Part shown: one piece after another, positions 18,887 to 30,389 of the stretch
Layout of the letters: every line of letters starts with the position of its first letter
Position numbering within the stretch: the stretch's first letter is position 1
Source: Urechis unicinctus
Taxonomy: Eukaryota; Annelida; Polychaeta; Xenopneusta; Urechidae
Assembly: GCA_034190875.2 (NCBI GenBank)
Contig: CM067348.1
Location: 45,468,885-45,532,884, forward strand
DNA length: 64,000 nt
Direction of reading: 5' to 3'
Program-made: the position numbers and the translations under genes
Notes under the pieces: generated by a model
Told to the model about the DNA's origin: nothing
The model's database searches: none
The model's input: the letters and a program-made list of their open reading frames with translations, nothing else

Positions 18887-21870
18887 TGCTGCGAGGAAAT
18901 TTTATTTATATAAGTGTAAATTTTCTAGATGGTTTAATCAATGCCTATTACTCGATCTAGTGCAATACATATATTCTTCGATTCGCATGCAAATCGTGAA
19001 GCCACGGTTGGAAGCATTGTGTTTATAGGGGTATATATTTGCGAATATATTGCTGTTGAAGTCGTGCAAACATATAAGGCTATTGCTGCTATATATGTGG
19101 TCCATTCGGTAATATACTGGCACAAAATAGATCGGCGGTAAAGTACCCGAACTTCAGATACTGAGCTTTGGGTGCGATTATCCGATTAGTAATTAACAGT
19201 AAAGAGCAGAGTGCTGTGGTAAAGGTAGGAGTAAGCTTTATTCATGGGATCTTCCTTCCCTAGCTTTAACTCAATAAATTACAGTTGCAAGAGGAATTTT
19301 ATAGTAAATCGTCGTAGTGGGGTACGGTAGAGGGTGGGGGGGGGGAGGGGGTTGTTATTGGGGCATATAAATCTGCTATTTATATCATGTAGCCCCAAAT
19401 TATATCTATACTAACTTGAATATTTATTCCGTCCATTCCCTTTTTTAAATCCAGACAAATCACACTAGATACATTTAAATATAGGAATTATTCTTATTCA
19501 ATTGCCAAGATTGCGCGAATATATGTTTGACGTGGGCAGACAGTGTGGCAAATTGCTGTGTCTGGAAATCTTGGTGAATCACAATATTGAAAGCCAAGGC
19601 AAAACAATAAACTTCGCTCAAACGCTGCTTGTCACGCTACTGATATGAGCTTTGAACAGTAGGCTTACAAGAGTAGGCTTACAAGAAGCTAATGGTTGAT
19701 CTTGTAATCAGGTTCTTTTTGTGGTAATGGATATGTGACAATGGGCGTTACGAATGATTCGTATCATATAGAAATCATTTTATTATTGTCACATTTAGAA
19801 TTTTTGCCATTGCAACAACTCATGACGGTAGATCCGCTGCCATATTTTGGATGCAGGCTATAACCTATGGTCGTGATAACCATTCAACCTTTTTTGATTT
19901 TTGCGAATATCTGTTACAAAGGCCATTTTTTTCGGATGTAGCCCCTTAAATATATGTTTCGAGAGGCAAACAAACTGGTGTTATTTTACATTTGGTCATC
20001 AGCGCATTGGTGTCAGAACGTTCATCATCTTCCGACCTACGATATAATACAGTGTGCAAAATGGCACATGTAACCTCGGCACATGCCTACTACCGCGTGT
20101 GCTTAAGCAGTGAATACTTTTTTTAGCACAAACAGGATAATGGAACGAAAATGACAGTCAAAACGGGAATGTGTCTTGGTTTTGTTGTTTCTGTGACACA
20201 ATTCACGATTATTTAAAAATGCATATTTCTATATTAAGCGCTACAAGATACAGCATAGAAATGAGAAAATAACATAACATTTGTTCATAATTATGTCAAA
20301 ATATGCCCATATTTTGATATAATGCAGCATAATTTCACAACAACAGCATCATTATGTTGTTGTATTACATTATTTGGATAATTGTAAAGCCTGCAGGTAT
20401 ACAGGATTTATAGACTGAAATTTTATTGTGATAACAATATGGTCCGAAATCTAACTCCAAGCTGTAGGCAATCAGTTACTGTCAATCAAATGTTGTGACA
20501 CTTTCAGGTTAGTAAGCTTGTTGTTGTGGCATTTTCAGTGTTGGTGCATCACTGTGGTGGCGTTCTGATTTGATATATATTGGACAGTATCGTATGTTTT
20601 ATATCTGGTTACTTGTAACGGTTAGAGCAGCATAACGCATAAGCGGAAAATCATGTTCCCTTGTCGAAATGGAAGATACATATTACATTGATGGTATTTA
20701 TTTCTCACATATATAAATTAAGTGACAGAAAATACAACGATATCTTGAATTCCGACAGATATATGCCATTTATCAGATATGAGCCTCAAATACCATAACA
20801 CAGATGGACTGCCAACAGAAAAACAAACGTATCACATCAGGATATACTCACCACTAATACATGAAATCAAATTACTTGGCACATGTGTCTGGCTAAGCTC
20901 TGTCAGTTTTTAATAAACCGTTTCCAGGTTATATTGCCTTGAAGAATTGCAAGCACAACAATGAGAAAATTTGATACAAATCACACTCTTAATCTAATAA
21001 AAACTTGTAAAGCGTTGTCGACAGTATCAGTTGATACATAAGACTACTAATGAGGAGATGTATTGTATTTTTGTGTATCAGTCTCTAGCTAGCTGTGATG
21101 GTCGTGCGTATTCATACTGCAAAACACCTAGCATATTTTTTGGGGGTTTAGATGCGTCGCGAGAGATACCATAATGAATGCCAAACAGCCAATCGTTGCA
21201 TTTCACCTGAACGGCTCCGTTTCTAAATGGATAAATTATGCTACTACTGTTGTTAGTAAGGAGAAAGCGCTCTCAATATTGTTTTACTACTCTCCATATT
21301 ATGCGTGATGGTTATAATATAGGCCAAGAGAGTGTTGTTGACTTGACTAAATTGCCGGATTCCATAATCGTGTCAGGTAAAGTTATCAAGAGTCTATCAG
21401 CAGTAAAAAATATATCAACCGATATGTAGTACACTGTACCTGGTCTACACTGATGTATTGCAAGCAGATGTGCTGAGAGTCGTCCCGCCAAACCAAGAAG
21501 TAACAGTGCTGGGCTTCTTTGTGGGTTAATATTAAAAATCCAGCTGCTCGGCAAATGTTTCTTCGCATTTTTCTACTGCCAACACCAAATTGAGCTTACT
21601 CACTATTTTAAGGTCCTGCATTAGGTTCTGAATTATTTCTAACATAATACCACGTTTGATTTGCGATTGATATAAATAAAATATAATGAATAACATTAAA
21701 ATCGTTCACGCCAATCAATCATAGCAAAGGCATTGTTTACCGTTGGCATAATGTATCGATGTGACGCTATATTAGTGGTGATCAAAAAACATTCTTCGAC
21801 GTGAAAACGAACCCTTTTAATTTATGGCTGAACCGGCTGCTTAAATGTACCAGTGAAGTAATGAGATCGA
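18887..21870. other. Gene-poor sequence with a G-run
   Basis: No gene is recognised. The only conspicuous elements are the G-tract at 19332-19351 and a 15-bp tandem duplication (GTAGGCTTACAAGA) near 19660-19688. Confidence 0.5.
19332..19351 (+). other. G-rich tract with G-quadruplex potential
   Basis: GGG-T-G10-A-G5 gives enough guanines in short-spaced runs for an intramolecular G-quadruplex. No gene sits nearby, so any role is unknown. Confidence 0.55.
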
Positions 21871-22016
21871 GATCGAGATATTAAAATGACAGGCAGATAG
21901 AAAATACAGTTTCCTCGAGTGTGTAGTGATTTTTCAGTTATCAGATCGAGATATTAAAATGACAGGTAGATAGAAAATACAGTTTCCTCGAGTGTATAGT
22001 GATTTTTCAGCTATGG
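21871..22016 (+). repeat. 73-bp tandem duplication
   Basis: Two adjacent copies start at 21871 and 21944, each opening GATCGAGATATTAAAATGAC and ending in TTTTTCAG-TAT. They differ at only a few positions (GGCAGA/GGTAGA, GTGTAG/GTATAG, GTTAT/GCTAT and the last two bases). Confidence 0.9.
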
Positions 22017-22755
22017 CTTTTTTTACATATCGTCAAGAGTTCTACTGTTGCAAAATCAAACATTTGTAGCACAAGGGCTCAAACAGACGTTGATTTATTT
22101 ATGGTCATTAATAATTTTTATGCAAGTAGAGTGATGTCTGACAACACCCAATAGTTTACGAGTTTTAGTCAAGGACAATCCAAACATTCATTCATCGAGT
22201 ATCAGTACAATATTACGAGACTTGCTATGGCATATGACAATGTGCACATCAAGGAAAGCCATTTTCAATGTCTGGTAAATTTCGGGCAGCAATATATTAG
22301 ATTACATGTAACAGAACCCTGTATGGGTTTTTGCTAGAAAGCATTGCATTATGCACTTTATGGCTTTTGATTATGAATTCCTAACTGGAACAAAGTTATT
22401 GTATATGGAACAACGGGGACCACTTTTGTATAAGATATGACAAGCGTTCGAAATAAAAGAAAAGTTGGTGTTGATACGGTTCGTTAGCCTTAGCACCGCA
22501 GTAATGGCGAAATGGAAAGCATACAAGGCCTTTAAAGAGCCAATGCGATCAATTATTTCCCTTCTGCGCAAGAATATTTGTTATAAGCAGCAACGCGAGC
22601 ATGATATATGCAGTGTATTTTACCAGTTTAAGGCACATAACAGATGCGGAAATGCCAAGTGTGCTGTTATGCGATATTACGTTTAAGAATAACTTTCAAT
22701 AACCTAGAAGACATCAAAGACGCTTTGTTGCTGGTCATTGACTTACAACGGAATT
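22017..22755. other. Gene-poor sequence, nothing recognised
   Basis: Small open frames on both strands at 22371-22686 overlap each other and show no recognisable motif. Confidence 0.5.
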
Positions 22756-22758
22756 GAT

Positions 22759-22819
<61 letters not shown>

Positions 22820-22872
22820 ATAAATATGTGTAAATATATATATATATATGTATATTGATATATATATATCTT

Positions 22873-22913
<41 letters not shown>

Positions 22914-22994
22914 ATATATGTATATATATACAAATGAATATATATATATACACATGCATATATATATATATATATCTTATTTATATATATATAA

Positions 22995-23077
<83 letters not shown>
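22756..23077. repeat. (TA)n microsatellite, about 320 bp
   Basis: This is alternating TA with TATTTATA, AAATATGTGTAAATA and TATCTTTACATA interruptions in the first two thirds. It is pure TA from about 23000. Confidence 0.95.
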
Positions 23078-23080
<3 letters not shown>

Positions 23081-24200
23081 TACGATTGCTACCATTTCGC
23101 TTCAAAAGACCGACCATTTTGTCGCACAGTTATATTTTGAACCATGATTAGTGGTTCAAAAAAGTTGATCTTGGTTAAATACTAGGTAAGGGCCTAATTC
23201 TGTATTAACTACAGGTTTAACACTGGAAATATTCGTTCTGAAGTTGGATTCACTGAAGTCGTATTAATTTAAGCAATAATTTTGAATTCCGGACCTTCTT
23301 TTTAAATTCGTATATTTTTACCTTACAACCTATTTGTCGCTTGATTAAAAACACTTTTTTCCTTATTCATTTCGAATATGTTTGTACCATCTATGGACAA
23401 CATGCTATATCAATGTTTGGCCAACATTGTCTACAATTTTCACGAACATCATGTAACTTTTCACAAAAATGGAAACATATATTTGGATCACACGCTGCCA
23501 CAATTTGACAAGCTTGGCTTGGTCAGCGATATGCGCATGTTGAGATCGCTTGATTTCCATCTGCGGCGCAGTGCGAAGGTTAGTCAGGTCGTTCTTAATG
23601 ATTTTTCGAATCGAATATTAATTTATTGGGAGTGCGTAAATATTTTAACTCTTGTATTATTGATTTGCGAACTGACCAAATGTCCAAAGGTGATCTAGAC
23701 ATAACAGGAAATGGAAATGTTATACAGTTGGGCCATTTTGTGCGATAACGGAGTGTATTTGGGCTGCTTATTCCACGTGCCTCTACGAGCAGTCTTCAGA
23801 TTTATTCTTCAGGCCGTAAAACATCTTTTATATCCATAAATTATGGATCGTATAAAAATCGTAATACATATGACAATAGTGTGACTGAAAGTATTGAAAA
23901 CTGTAGTAATTGTTAATATCAGTGGTGTGGGAGTTTAAATTGCCGATTATACTTATGGTCTATTGGGTTATTGAGTAACTGAGTTAGCCCATTTGAAGCG
24001 ATTGACAGCAATTAAAATACATGGGGGCGGCGGGCGAATTTGCATCCGCATATCTGACCTATAGAGTTGCGGCTAACCAGAAAAAAAAACATCCACAGAA
24101 AACAAAAAAAATCAATAGGGACTGGACTTGATATGAATTATGTATTTCGTTTGAATGATTCTAATCAAAAATACCAGATTATTTAATTACAGCTCCTAAT
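23078..24200. other. Outer-type sequence with an unrecognised 106-codon frame
   Basis: The plus-strand frame 23378-23698 starts MFVPSMDNML and contains LDHTLPQFDKLGLV. I do not recognise it, and it has no neighbour that would suggest a role. A GGGGGCGGCGGGCGAA stretch at about 24024 is the last CpG-dense patch before CpG becomes sparse. Confidence 0.4.
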
Positions 24201-24878
24201 ATTTCTCAGTTTAATATGTATGATATATTTCCATAGTAAGGTGGTCAATCAAACATTTTGAAAACATCACAACAGTTCAGTGGAAGTAGCTCAGCTAGAG
24301 TGTTCCAGAACTCTCTATTATTTTGTTAATCCGACAGTCTGTTATTGGGATGCTATGGTGTCAAAATAAGGCTATTTATGCATGGCAAATCACAGCATAA
24401 CCATGGTTCAATAACCACTTTTAAGTGGTGAGCAGGTAATATTTCAAATAACCTGTATCAGCGAATCCCAACTTTTACAGTCCAGTGGACACCACACAGC
24501 AGCATATGTAAACTAAACACTGACAAAAATAAACGAGTTAATTTATCACATTCCTTTAAATACGATATTTTCTTAGTAAAGGACCTCACTAGTTAATAAG
24601 TAATGGACTCCCTTAATGATGTTGAAACTAAAAGTATTATGTGTGATGTTATTCAGTACATGAAATCAAAAACAGAATACTTATACCAATGAAACAATAA
24701 CATGAGGCTGATGGGCCGCAAAGCTCTTGTGCCAACTATGTGACAACAAACACAAGCATTTTGCATAGTTTTGAATGGCATTGTTAAAGGCTCACATAAC
24801 CCCACAAATTAGGTCACATTGACTTGAAGGCCTGCCATTCTTGTGGCTGAAGAATGTGGGAGTGGCAACCAACTCTCA

Positions 24879-24892
24879 CCAGCAGAGGGCAG
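24879..24892 (+). promoter_or_regulatory. CTCF-like motif 1
   Basis: CCAGCAGAGGGCAG matches the conserved bilaterian CTCF core (CCAsyAGrkGGC). It is the first of three such motifs within about 145 bp just upstream of the central gene. Sequence match only. Confidence 0.45.
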
Positions 24893-24915
24893 AGGTCCAA
24901 AATGTTCACATACAA

Positions 24916-24929
24916 GCGCCCCCTGCAAG
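24916..24929 (-). promoter_or_regulatory. CTCF-like motif 2 (reverse)
   Basis: GCGCCCCCTGCAAG resembles the reverse complement of the CTCF core and lies 24 bp from motif 1 in the opposite orientation. Sequence match only. Confidence 0.4.
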
Positions 24930-25008
24930 CAGAATAAATTACAACTTACTCAATAAAGCAAACCCTAGCCAAGTAGAGACCAAAATATGTTTTTTGGAGT
25001 GATAAACA

Positions 25009-25022
25009 CACCTCTAGTGGCC
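25009..25022 (-). promoter_or_regulatory. CTCF-like motif 3 (reverse, weaker)
   Basis: CACCTCTAGTGGCC reads on the minus strand as GGCCACTAGAGGTG, one base from the common CCACTAGAGGGC form. Weakest of the three. Confidence 0.3.
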
Positions 25023-25584
25023 AAGAGGCTGCTTACTCTGTGTTGTTGTTGATCCAGATCCTACGATGCTAGATCTCAATAAAAAGTTAAAGCCTGTAGC
25101 TAGCATTACACTAAGCAAACCTACATTGCTAATTCGATGTAGTAATATACGCTCAAAATTAAGTTATATAACCAATCGATAAACCGTTATTTTGAACAAT
25201 CAAAGGAATAACAAATCTTAGAAAAGAAATCAATTTTACTCACTTTAATTTTGAATCCGGAGCAAGCTTTTAGTCATAACAGTTGAATTATACAAGCTAA
25301 GGTCATATTGGCTCTTTAACTATATTTTGAGTCTGTTGCGCCATAAGACTCACATCTTAACACATTGGTTTTACAGCTGTCAAGCTGGCTTTTTTTAAAG
25401 GTTTGTGCTTAACATTTGTGTATATAACAATGTTATCATTGTTAACCCAGAATATTAATAAACGACAAGAGTGACAGTGTTTTCCCTGTTCAGGTATATG
25501 TTCATATTTTACTTTCACGTACTGACCCATCTTATGAATAGTGATATGTGAACTGTTAATAAACAATGTGTTAATTTTTTCTAG

Positions 25585-26166
25585 GGAGACCTTCACAACC
25601 GCGAACCTCGGATTCTCTTGTATCCTCATCAAAGGGGTCTCCTGTGGTCTCTCAGCGAGGATCTCCTGTGATCTCTCAGCATGGGTCTCCTGTGGTCTCT
25701 CAGCTTGGGTCTCCTGTGATCTCTAAGCATGGGTCCCCTGTGGTCTTTCAACTTGGGTCTCCTGTGGTCTCTCAGCATGGGTCTCCTGTGATCTCTCAGC
25801 ATGGGTCTCATGTGGTCCCTCAACCAGGATCTCCTGTGGTCTCTCAGCTTGGGTCTCCTGTGGTCTCTCAGCATGGGTCTAATGTGGTCTCTCAGCATGG
25901 GTCTCCTGTGGTCTCTCAGCATGGGTCTCCTGTGGTCTCTCAGCATGGGTCTCATGTGGTCTCTCAGCTTGTGTCTCCTGTGTCTCAGCATGGGTCTCCT
26001 GTGGTCTCTCAGTTTGGGTCTCATGTGGTCTCTCATCTAGGATCTCCTGTGATCTCTCTGCAAGTTACTCCTGAGACATCTGAACAATGGACTCCTCTGA
26101 TCTCTCAACATGTGTCTCCAGAGATCTTCCATCAGGGGTCTCCTGTGATCTCAGTAGCTTGTGAAG
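25585..26166 (+). CDS. Putative exon: Ser/Pro-rich octapeptide-repeat region
   Basis: A TTTTTTCTAG acceptor precedes 25585 and a GAAG/GTAATG donor follows 26166. Within these limits one frame is open for 582 nt. Both ends are phase 1, so the exon is symmetric. It begins RPSQPRTSDSLVSSSKG and then carries 22 units of the form G-S-P-V-V/I-S-Q-H/L, degenerating toward the 3' end. The sequence is low-complexity, has no transmembrane segment, and offers many Ser-Pro sites. No catalytic domain is visible. It may be the N-terminal disordered region of the zinc-finger/recombinase gene downstream, because splice phase and strand agree. That link is inferred, since no start codon or connecting transcript is visible. 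Confidence 0.5.
25635..26159 (+). repeat. 24-bp coding minisatellite, 22 units
   Basis: The consensus unit is about GGGTCTCCTGTGGTCTCTCA plus GCAT. Twenty-one units are 24 bp and unit 15 is 21 bp (one codon lost, VSPVSQH), so the frame never breaks over 525 bp. All six frames tend to stay open in such arrays, so the antisense Arg-Asp-His-rich frame at 25629-26036 is a shadow. Confidence 0.93.
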
Positions 26167-26521
26167 GTAATGTGTCCACATTGTCTTTGCACAATCTATG
26201 TAATGATCGATATATCTCAGCACAAAATTTCTTATCTGACATTAGGCGCATGGTGATTGCACCTAGTCAACGCGAATCAACCTGGATACACGAGCTGTTT
26301 TTAATTAGTTGTCACTGTTTACATACTTGTATTCATAATACACTGAACATTCAGTACATGGTGTCATCTCTAATGTAATGTTTTCTGTAATGTCATCTTT
26401 TATGTAACAATGACTCAATGTTATCTGTACAATAATGTGTAGAGTTTATGAAAAATGGATTTAACCTTGCTTTGTGTTGTCAAATGCTTTGATATGCCCA
26501 TATGATTATTTTATTTTGCAG

Positions 26522-26569
26522 TCTTAGAGAGGGTTGAAGACAGTCAAAGCAGTTTCATTGAGCAGCCTG
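26522..26569 (+). CDS. Putative small exon, 48 nt, phase 1-1
   Basis: A TTATTTTGCAG acceptor and a CCTG/GTTAGT donor bound 48 nt, read in phase 1 as LERVEDSQSSFIEQP. It is open and in phase with the preceding exon at 25585-26166. Too short to identify by itself. Confidence 0.4.
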
Positions 26570-27148
26570 GTTAGTAATCCTGTTTAACATAATGTTATAC
26601 TTGGTTCTTAATTTCTTATCTTTCTTGACGTCTAATTATTAATGTCAGAATTGTTTTAGGTGGCAGATATGGAATTGCACTAAGTGATCTGACCTTTTGC
26701 AGCTTACTCAAAGTAGATTCGGTATTTTGTCAGGCGTACTTCTTGTTAATGCAGTAATTCAACTAGTTTGTTGGGTGTAATATCTTATTTCCACCATATC
26801 TAAGCAATGAATGATTTAAATCTGCTTTATTTTTGGTCATGGGTTTTATTCCCATCCTCAACATTTTGGCTGTACAAAACATTTAATTATTTTTGTCAGT
26901 TTCTATTACATTTTTGAAAGGTACATTTTTGTACAACTACATTTAGATTTGATAGCTGTATTCATCAACATTATGATATTAAACCAGGAGCCCCTGGAGT
27001 TTTGTTTAGCATTGCAAGTACAAAAGGTTTGAGGCATGCAACATGTTGATTAGGGTCAATGTACAATCAAATGGCCATTCTTAAGTTTCCACGCCTGTAC
27101 CAACTCTAGGTGGAGCCACTCAAAATATCCCAAATTTAGATTTAATTA
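26570..27148 (+). other. Presumed intron, CpG-poor
   Basis: No gene is recognised. CpG is almost absent (none in 26881-27000, by eye). Confidence 0.5.
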
Positions 27149-27401
27149 GCATAACTGAGTACATGTATGAAACCAATGATAAAATGTTCATTTTTAGGGT
27201 CTAAATAAAGATCCATCTTTCTTAACCCTCAACTCCTGTACTTAATCCATTTAAGAAAGCCACTAATTAACGCTAATTAGCAATTTAATTAACATAATTG
27301 AGTACATCAACGAAACCTTCGCTAATGGATTTGGTAGGTTCACCCAACTAAGAAAAGTGGATTCTTAAGTGCCAAAACCTGTACCGTGACCCCTTAAGAA
27401 G

Positions 27402-27420
27402 GGGTCAAAGGTCAGGGTCA
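27402..27420 (+). promoter_or_regulatory. Nuclear-receptor-like half-site triplet
   Basis: GGGTCA-A-AGGTCA is a DR1 arrangement, directly followed by a third GGGTCA half-site. The motif is broken in the second tandem copy (GGGTCAAAGGGG). Intronic context; motif match only. Confidence 0.25.
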
Positions 27421-27555
27421 GTTCAACCAGGGCTATAATTAGCATAACTGAGTACATGTATGAAACCAATACTGAAATGTTCCTTTTTAGGTTGTAAATG
27501 AAGATCCATCTTTCTTAACCTGCAACTCCTGTACTTAATCCATTTAAGAAATCCA

Positions 27556-27573
27556 CTAATTAGCGCTAATTAG
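27556..27573. other. Perfect 18-bp palindrome
   Basis: CTAATTAGCGCTAATTAG equals its own reverse complement. The first tandem copy has one mismatch (CTAATTAACGCTAATTAG). It contains two TAATTA homeodomain-type cores. Confidence 0.6.
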
Positions 27574-27705
27574 CAACTTAATTAGCATAATTGAGTACAT
27601 CAACGAAACCTTCGCTAATGGATTTGGTAGGTTCACCCAACTAAGAAAAGTGGATTCTTAAGTGCCAAAACCTGTACCGTGACCCTTTAAGAAGGGGTCA
27701 AAGGG

Positions 27706-28708
27706 GAAGATCGAAAGAACTCGACAGTTTTGTGTTCAGGTACATAGATTTTAATTAAAATTCTAGTATCTATGATTTTTTTACTGAAAAGACAAACAAT
27801 GAGAAACTACATCACTAGTGACTCATGCAACATACTGTAAGTTGTTGGACTTGCTGATCGATTTTGACCATAATGAAGGGTGATTGGGGTATACACACAC
27901 ATGAAGTGACTTCCTGAAATAGAGAGACTTGCATCTCCCATGCTAATGACTGAATTCTTGTCCCCTTTAAACATTTTGCAAAGAAACTTACATGCATGTT
28001 TTGATTGCATTGACAGACTATGGAGTAATATGCCAATTTCTGCTTTTCAGTTTGAAATTAAAATTCTCAATGATTCGAAATTTCAACCAGAAAAATGCAG
28101 AAATTCGCCTTATTTCTTCATTGCAGGCTGAGCTGATTCCACAGTGTTGATTAGCAATGCACCATATTTTGAATATTAACCCAAACATTATCCAGTTACA
28201 TACATGCTACATCGAATTTATTGTCCTTGAAAAATTTGGCTATATACATATTGTAGGCCTATGTCTTCAACAAACAGGAGAACTGGGCATGCAGTGCTCA
28301 TCACCAGTACAGAGAAACATCTCAAGTGCTTCATCTACATAATTGCACTCACTTTAAGTTGGGTAAATAGTGTATATTTAAAGTAAGGTCTATCCCAAAA
28401 GACAATGATTGTGGCATACAAAGTAACGAAAAGAATTATTCCATTTTCCCCAAATATCACTAGGAAGGCAAGCATTTCCCTGAAACATCAATTTTATCAC
28501 TGAGTTTCCTTTTGGTTGAATGCGGTCAAAGCAAATGATGCAAAGCCATGCTTCTGAAATACACGGCTAGCCTCATCATTAAGAACTACAGATTATTTTT
28601 TGTGTATCATGAATGTAAATAACGAGCAATTTAGCTGCCATTGCAGGGGTCAAAGTGGAACAAGGTGTTAAAGGTCACAGGCAGCATAAGGTTTTTCCCC
28701 ACTTGCAC
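27706..28708. other. Presumed intron sequence, nothing recognised
   Basis: CpG-poor. Open frames on both strands are short and overlapping, with no recognisable domain. Confidence 0.5.
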
Positions 28709-30107
28709 CTAATCCTCTTCTTCTGTCCAGTCTGACTCATCATCAGAAGAGATTGTCATGTCTACATCTTCAGCGTTTTCATCATCATCATTGACGACCT
28801 CGCCTTGTTCCGGAATAAGGGTACCTGGCATCTGCGGTCCTTCATGCCATATTGGCATGTGACATCCATTTTCGAGATCCCAACCATTAGATGCATCTGG
28901 GTTTTGTTGGATTTCAGCAGAATCTGCCTTTGCCCACATTTGTGCAACAAATGCAGCTCGTTTCAAATGCACATTCAGCTCTGCCTCACATGGGAGAATG
29001 GCACTAGCATTTATTCCTTTCAACTTTTCCAATGGATTCTTTGACAAGGACTTTGGTCCATAGCCTTTTTCAAACATCTTGTACCTATGTTCATTTAATG
29101 TCAACTTGGTGTTTTCCCTTGGCTCCGTACATAGTTGTGGTGAACGTTTGAAGGGTCATCTGGGTTCTTAGACTCTGTTGTTTGTCTGTTGCTAGGCTGT
29201 GGAAAGCTTTTTGGGCTTCCTTGTTCTTTTCCAACTTGGCCAATGGTCTGACCTTTCCTTTGCGAACAAATGCGCTGGTGTAGACACACCCAGTAAATGC
29301 ATGGAATCCGGGTAGTGCAGCGCATATCTGAGGTCCGAGTACTTCATGAATGTTGGTGATGCTAATTTATCTCCGGTTGTTCTTGGATGATGTTCCACTA
29401 TCCATCCATATTGGCGACTTGAACTTGTTGCAGTGATACAACAAGATGACTGCTATATCTGTGTCTGATGCCCGAACGACTATGGCTCCTTGTTTTCTGT
29501 CATCATCCACTACCTTGGCATGAAGAGCTATCTTGGTGTCAGCCTCTTCAGGGTTGTTCCTGCAATCGTCATCAGAATCGTGTCTGAGAATGCCGTTGGC
29601 AACATAATAATGATGGGTCTCCCCTGGGATGTCAAGATGTAGCTGACAGTCACCTAGTATTGGTCGATATGCCTTGTTGTTCCACTCCTTCGCCAGGAAC
29701 TTGGGAAGCTGTGTCTTGAATGATCTCGATTTCAGCGCTTTCTCCATGTCCTTAGGTCGTTTTTGTTCAGGACCAGTAATGGCGAACTCCCGTTCATCTA
29801 TGCCCCTCCTTCCTCTTTCTGTGCCTTTTAGGGATGGCTGAGCGTAATCATCAAAGATAAGATGGACTTCTTTTTTGCACAACGCAACTGTCTGGATTAA
29901 AATACTTCTTGCGAGGCCTCCATAGGTAGCTGGTAGATTCGGAGGAACTATATGAAGGAGGAATTGGCCATCAATAATGCAGGCTCTGGTCAATCCAGGA
30001 CTGGCATCTCCATGAACCTTCGACTTAAGAAGGTTGAAGAGGGCACTCTTGTCTGTTTTCGCCATTGTCCCATCTGTGCTGCACATGGACAAAGGGACTG
30101 GAGTGAG
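28709..30107 (-). pseudogene. FEN1/XPG-like PIN-domain protein, transposon-associated family, broken
   Basis: The main frame (30092 to 29367) gives 241 residues, and homologous reading extends upstream to LTPVPLS at 30107. Acidic motifs fall in the order of FEN1/XPG nucleases: IIDGQ (D41), IFDDY with downstream K/R (D81-82), PEEADT (E182, E183, D185) and SDTD (D210, D212). After an in-frame TAA at 29369-29367 the same frame continues through ALPGFHAFTGCVYTSAF, where the usual GCD aspartate is Val. A frameshift near 29100 then leads into the frame 29104-28709, which contains the family's LPCEAEL-HLKRAAFVAQMW region and an acidic tail ending in SDDESDWTEEED. I know the family as uncharacterised proteins of marine invertebrates. 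The nuclease assignment is my inference from the motifs. The 5' end stops at a TGA (30110-30108) near the zinc-finger exon, so the N-terminus appears lost. Confidence 0.7.
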
Positions 30108-30143
30108 TCAGACCCACTGTGCCTTCTTTGAGTTTATGCTTAG

Positions 30144-30263
30144 TTGAGGGATCTGGTCAAGCTGATGAAAATGCTATTGCCAGCTTTTCATGCAAGGTAT
30201 GTCACCGTACGTTTAAGAAGAAGGGAGGATACACCGTGCACATGAAAACGCACACAATGCAGA
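30144..30263 (+). CDS. Putative exon encoding a C2H2 zinc finger
   Basis: An acceptor TTATGCTTAG precedes 30144 and GTGAGT follows 30263. The 120-nt exon is phase 1 at both ends. It reads EGSGQADENAIASF followed by a canonical finger: SCKVCHRTF, then KKKGGYTVHMKTH, which is C-x2-C-x12-H-x3-H. This is DNA-binding-type architecture placed upstream of, and in phase with, the recombinase-like exon that starts at 30390. Both splice sites match consensus well, and this is the best-supported small exon in the window. Confidence 0.65.
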
Positions 30264-30389
30264 GTGAGTAGATCTTGTGAGCTTATGTGTTATTAATTTT
30301 GTATGTCAATGATTGCTTTTCTTTGGTACCGACTGAATGAAATGTCTAAATGAATGTGTTTTGACTTAAATTGTTTTTATTGAAAACAG

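Larger units (their letters stand above)
24201..25584 (+). other. CpG-poor 5' flank or intron of the central gene
   Basis: From about 24200 the sequence changes character: CpG becomes rare while TG/CA is common. No coding exon could be identified before 25585. Three CTCF-like motifs lie at 24879-25022. The segment probably includes 5' flank or an upstream intron, because the first recognised exon starts with a splice acceptor rather than a start codon. Confidence 0.5.
27149..27705 (+). repeat. 293-bp tandem duplication with internal half-unit similarity
   Basis: Copies begin at GCATAACTGAGTACATGTAT, at 27149 and again at 27442. Each copy also contains a diverged GCATAATTGAGTACATCAAC about 144 bp in, so the 293-bp unit itself looks like an old dimer. 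The second copy is truncated near 27705. Confidence 0.9.

Noticed and set aside
22667..23151. Ile-Tyr-rich frames here and at all other (TA)n tracts
   Set aside because: TA repeats read as alternating Ile and Tyr in every frame and cannot be evidence of genes.
25629..26036. Antisense Arg-Asp-His-rich 135-codon frame over the 24-bp array
   Set aside because: A 24-bp repeat keeps all frames open if one unit is open. The plus frame is the one with splice sites and matching phase.
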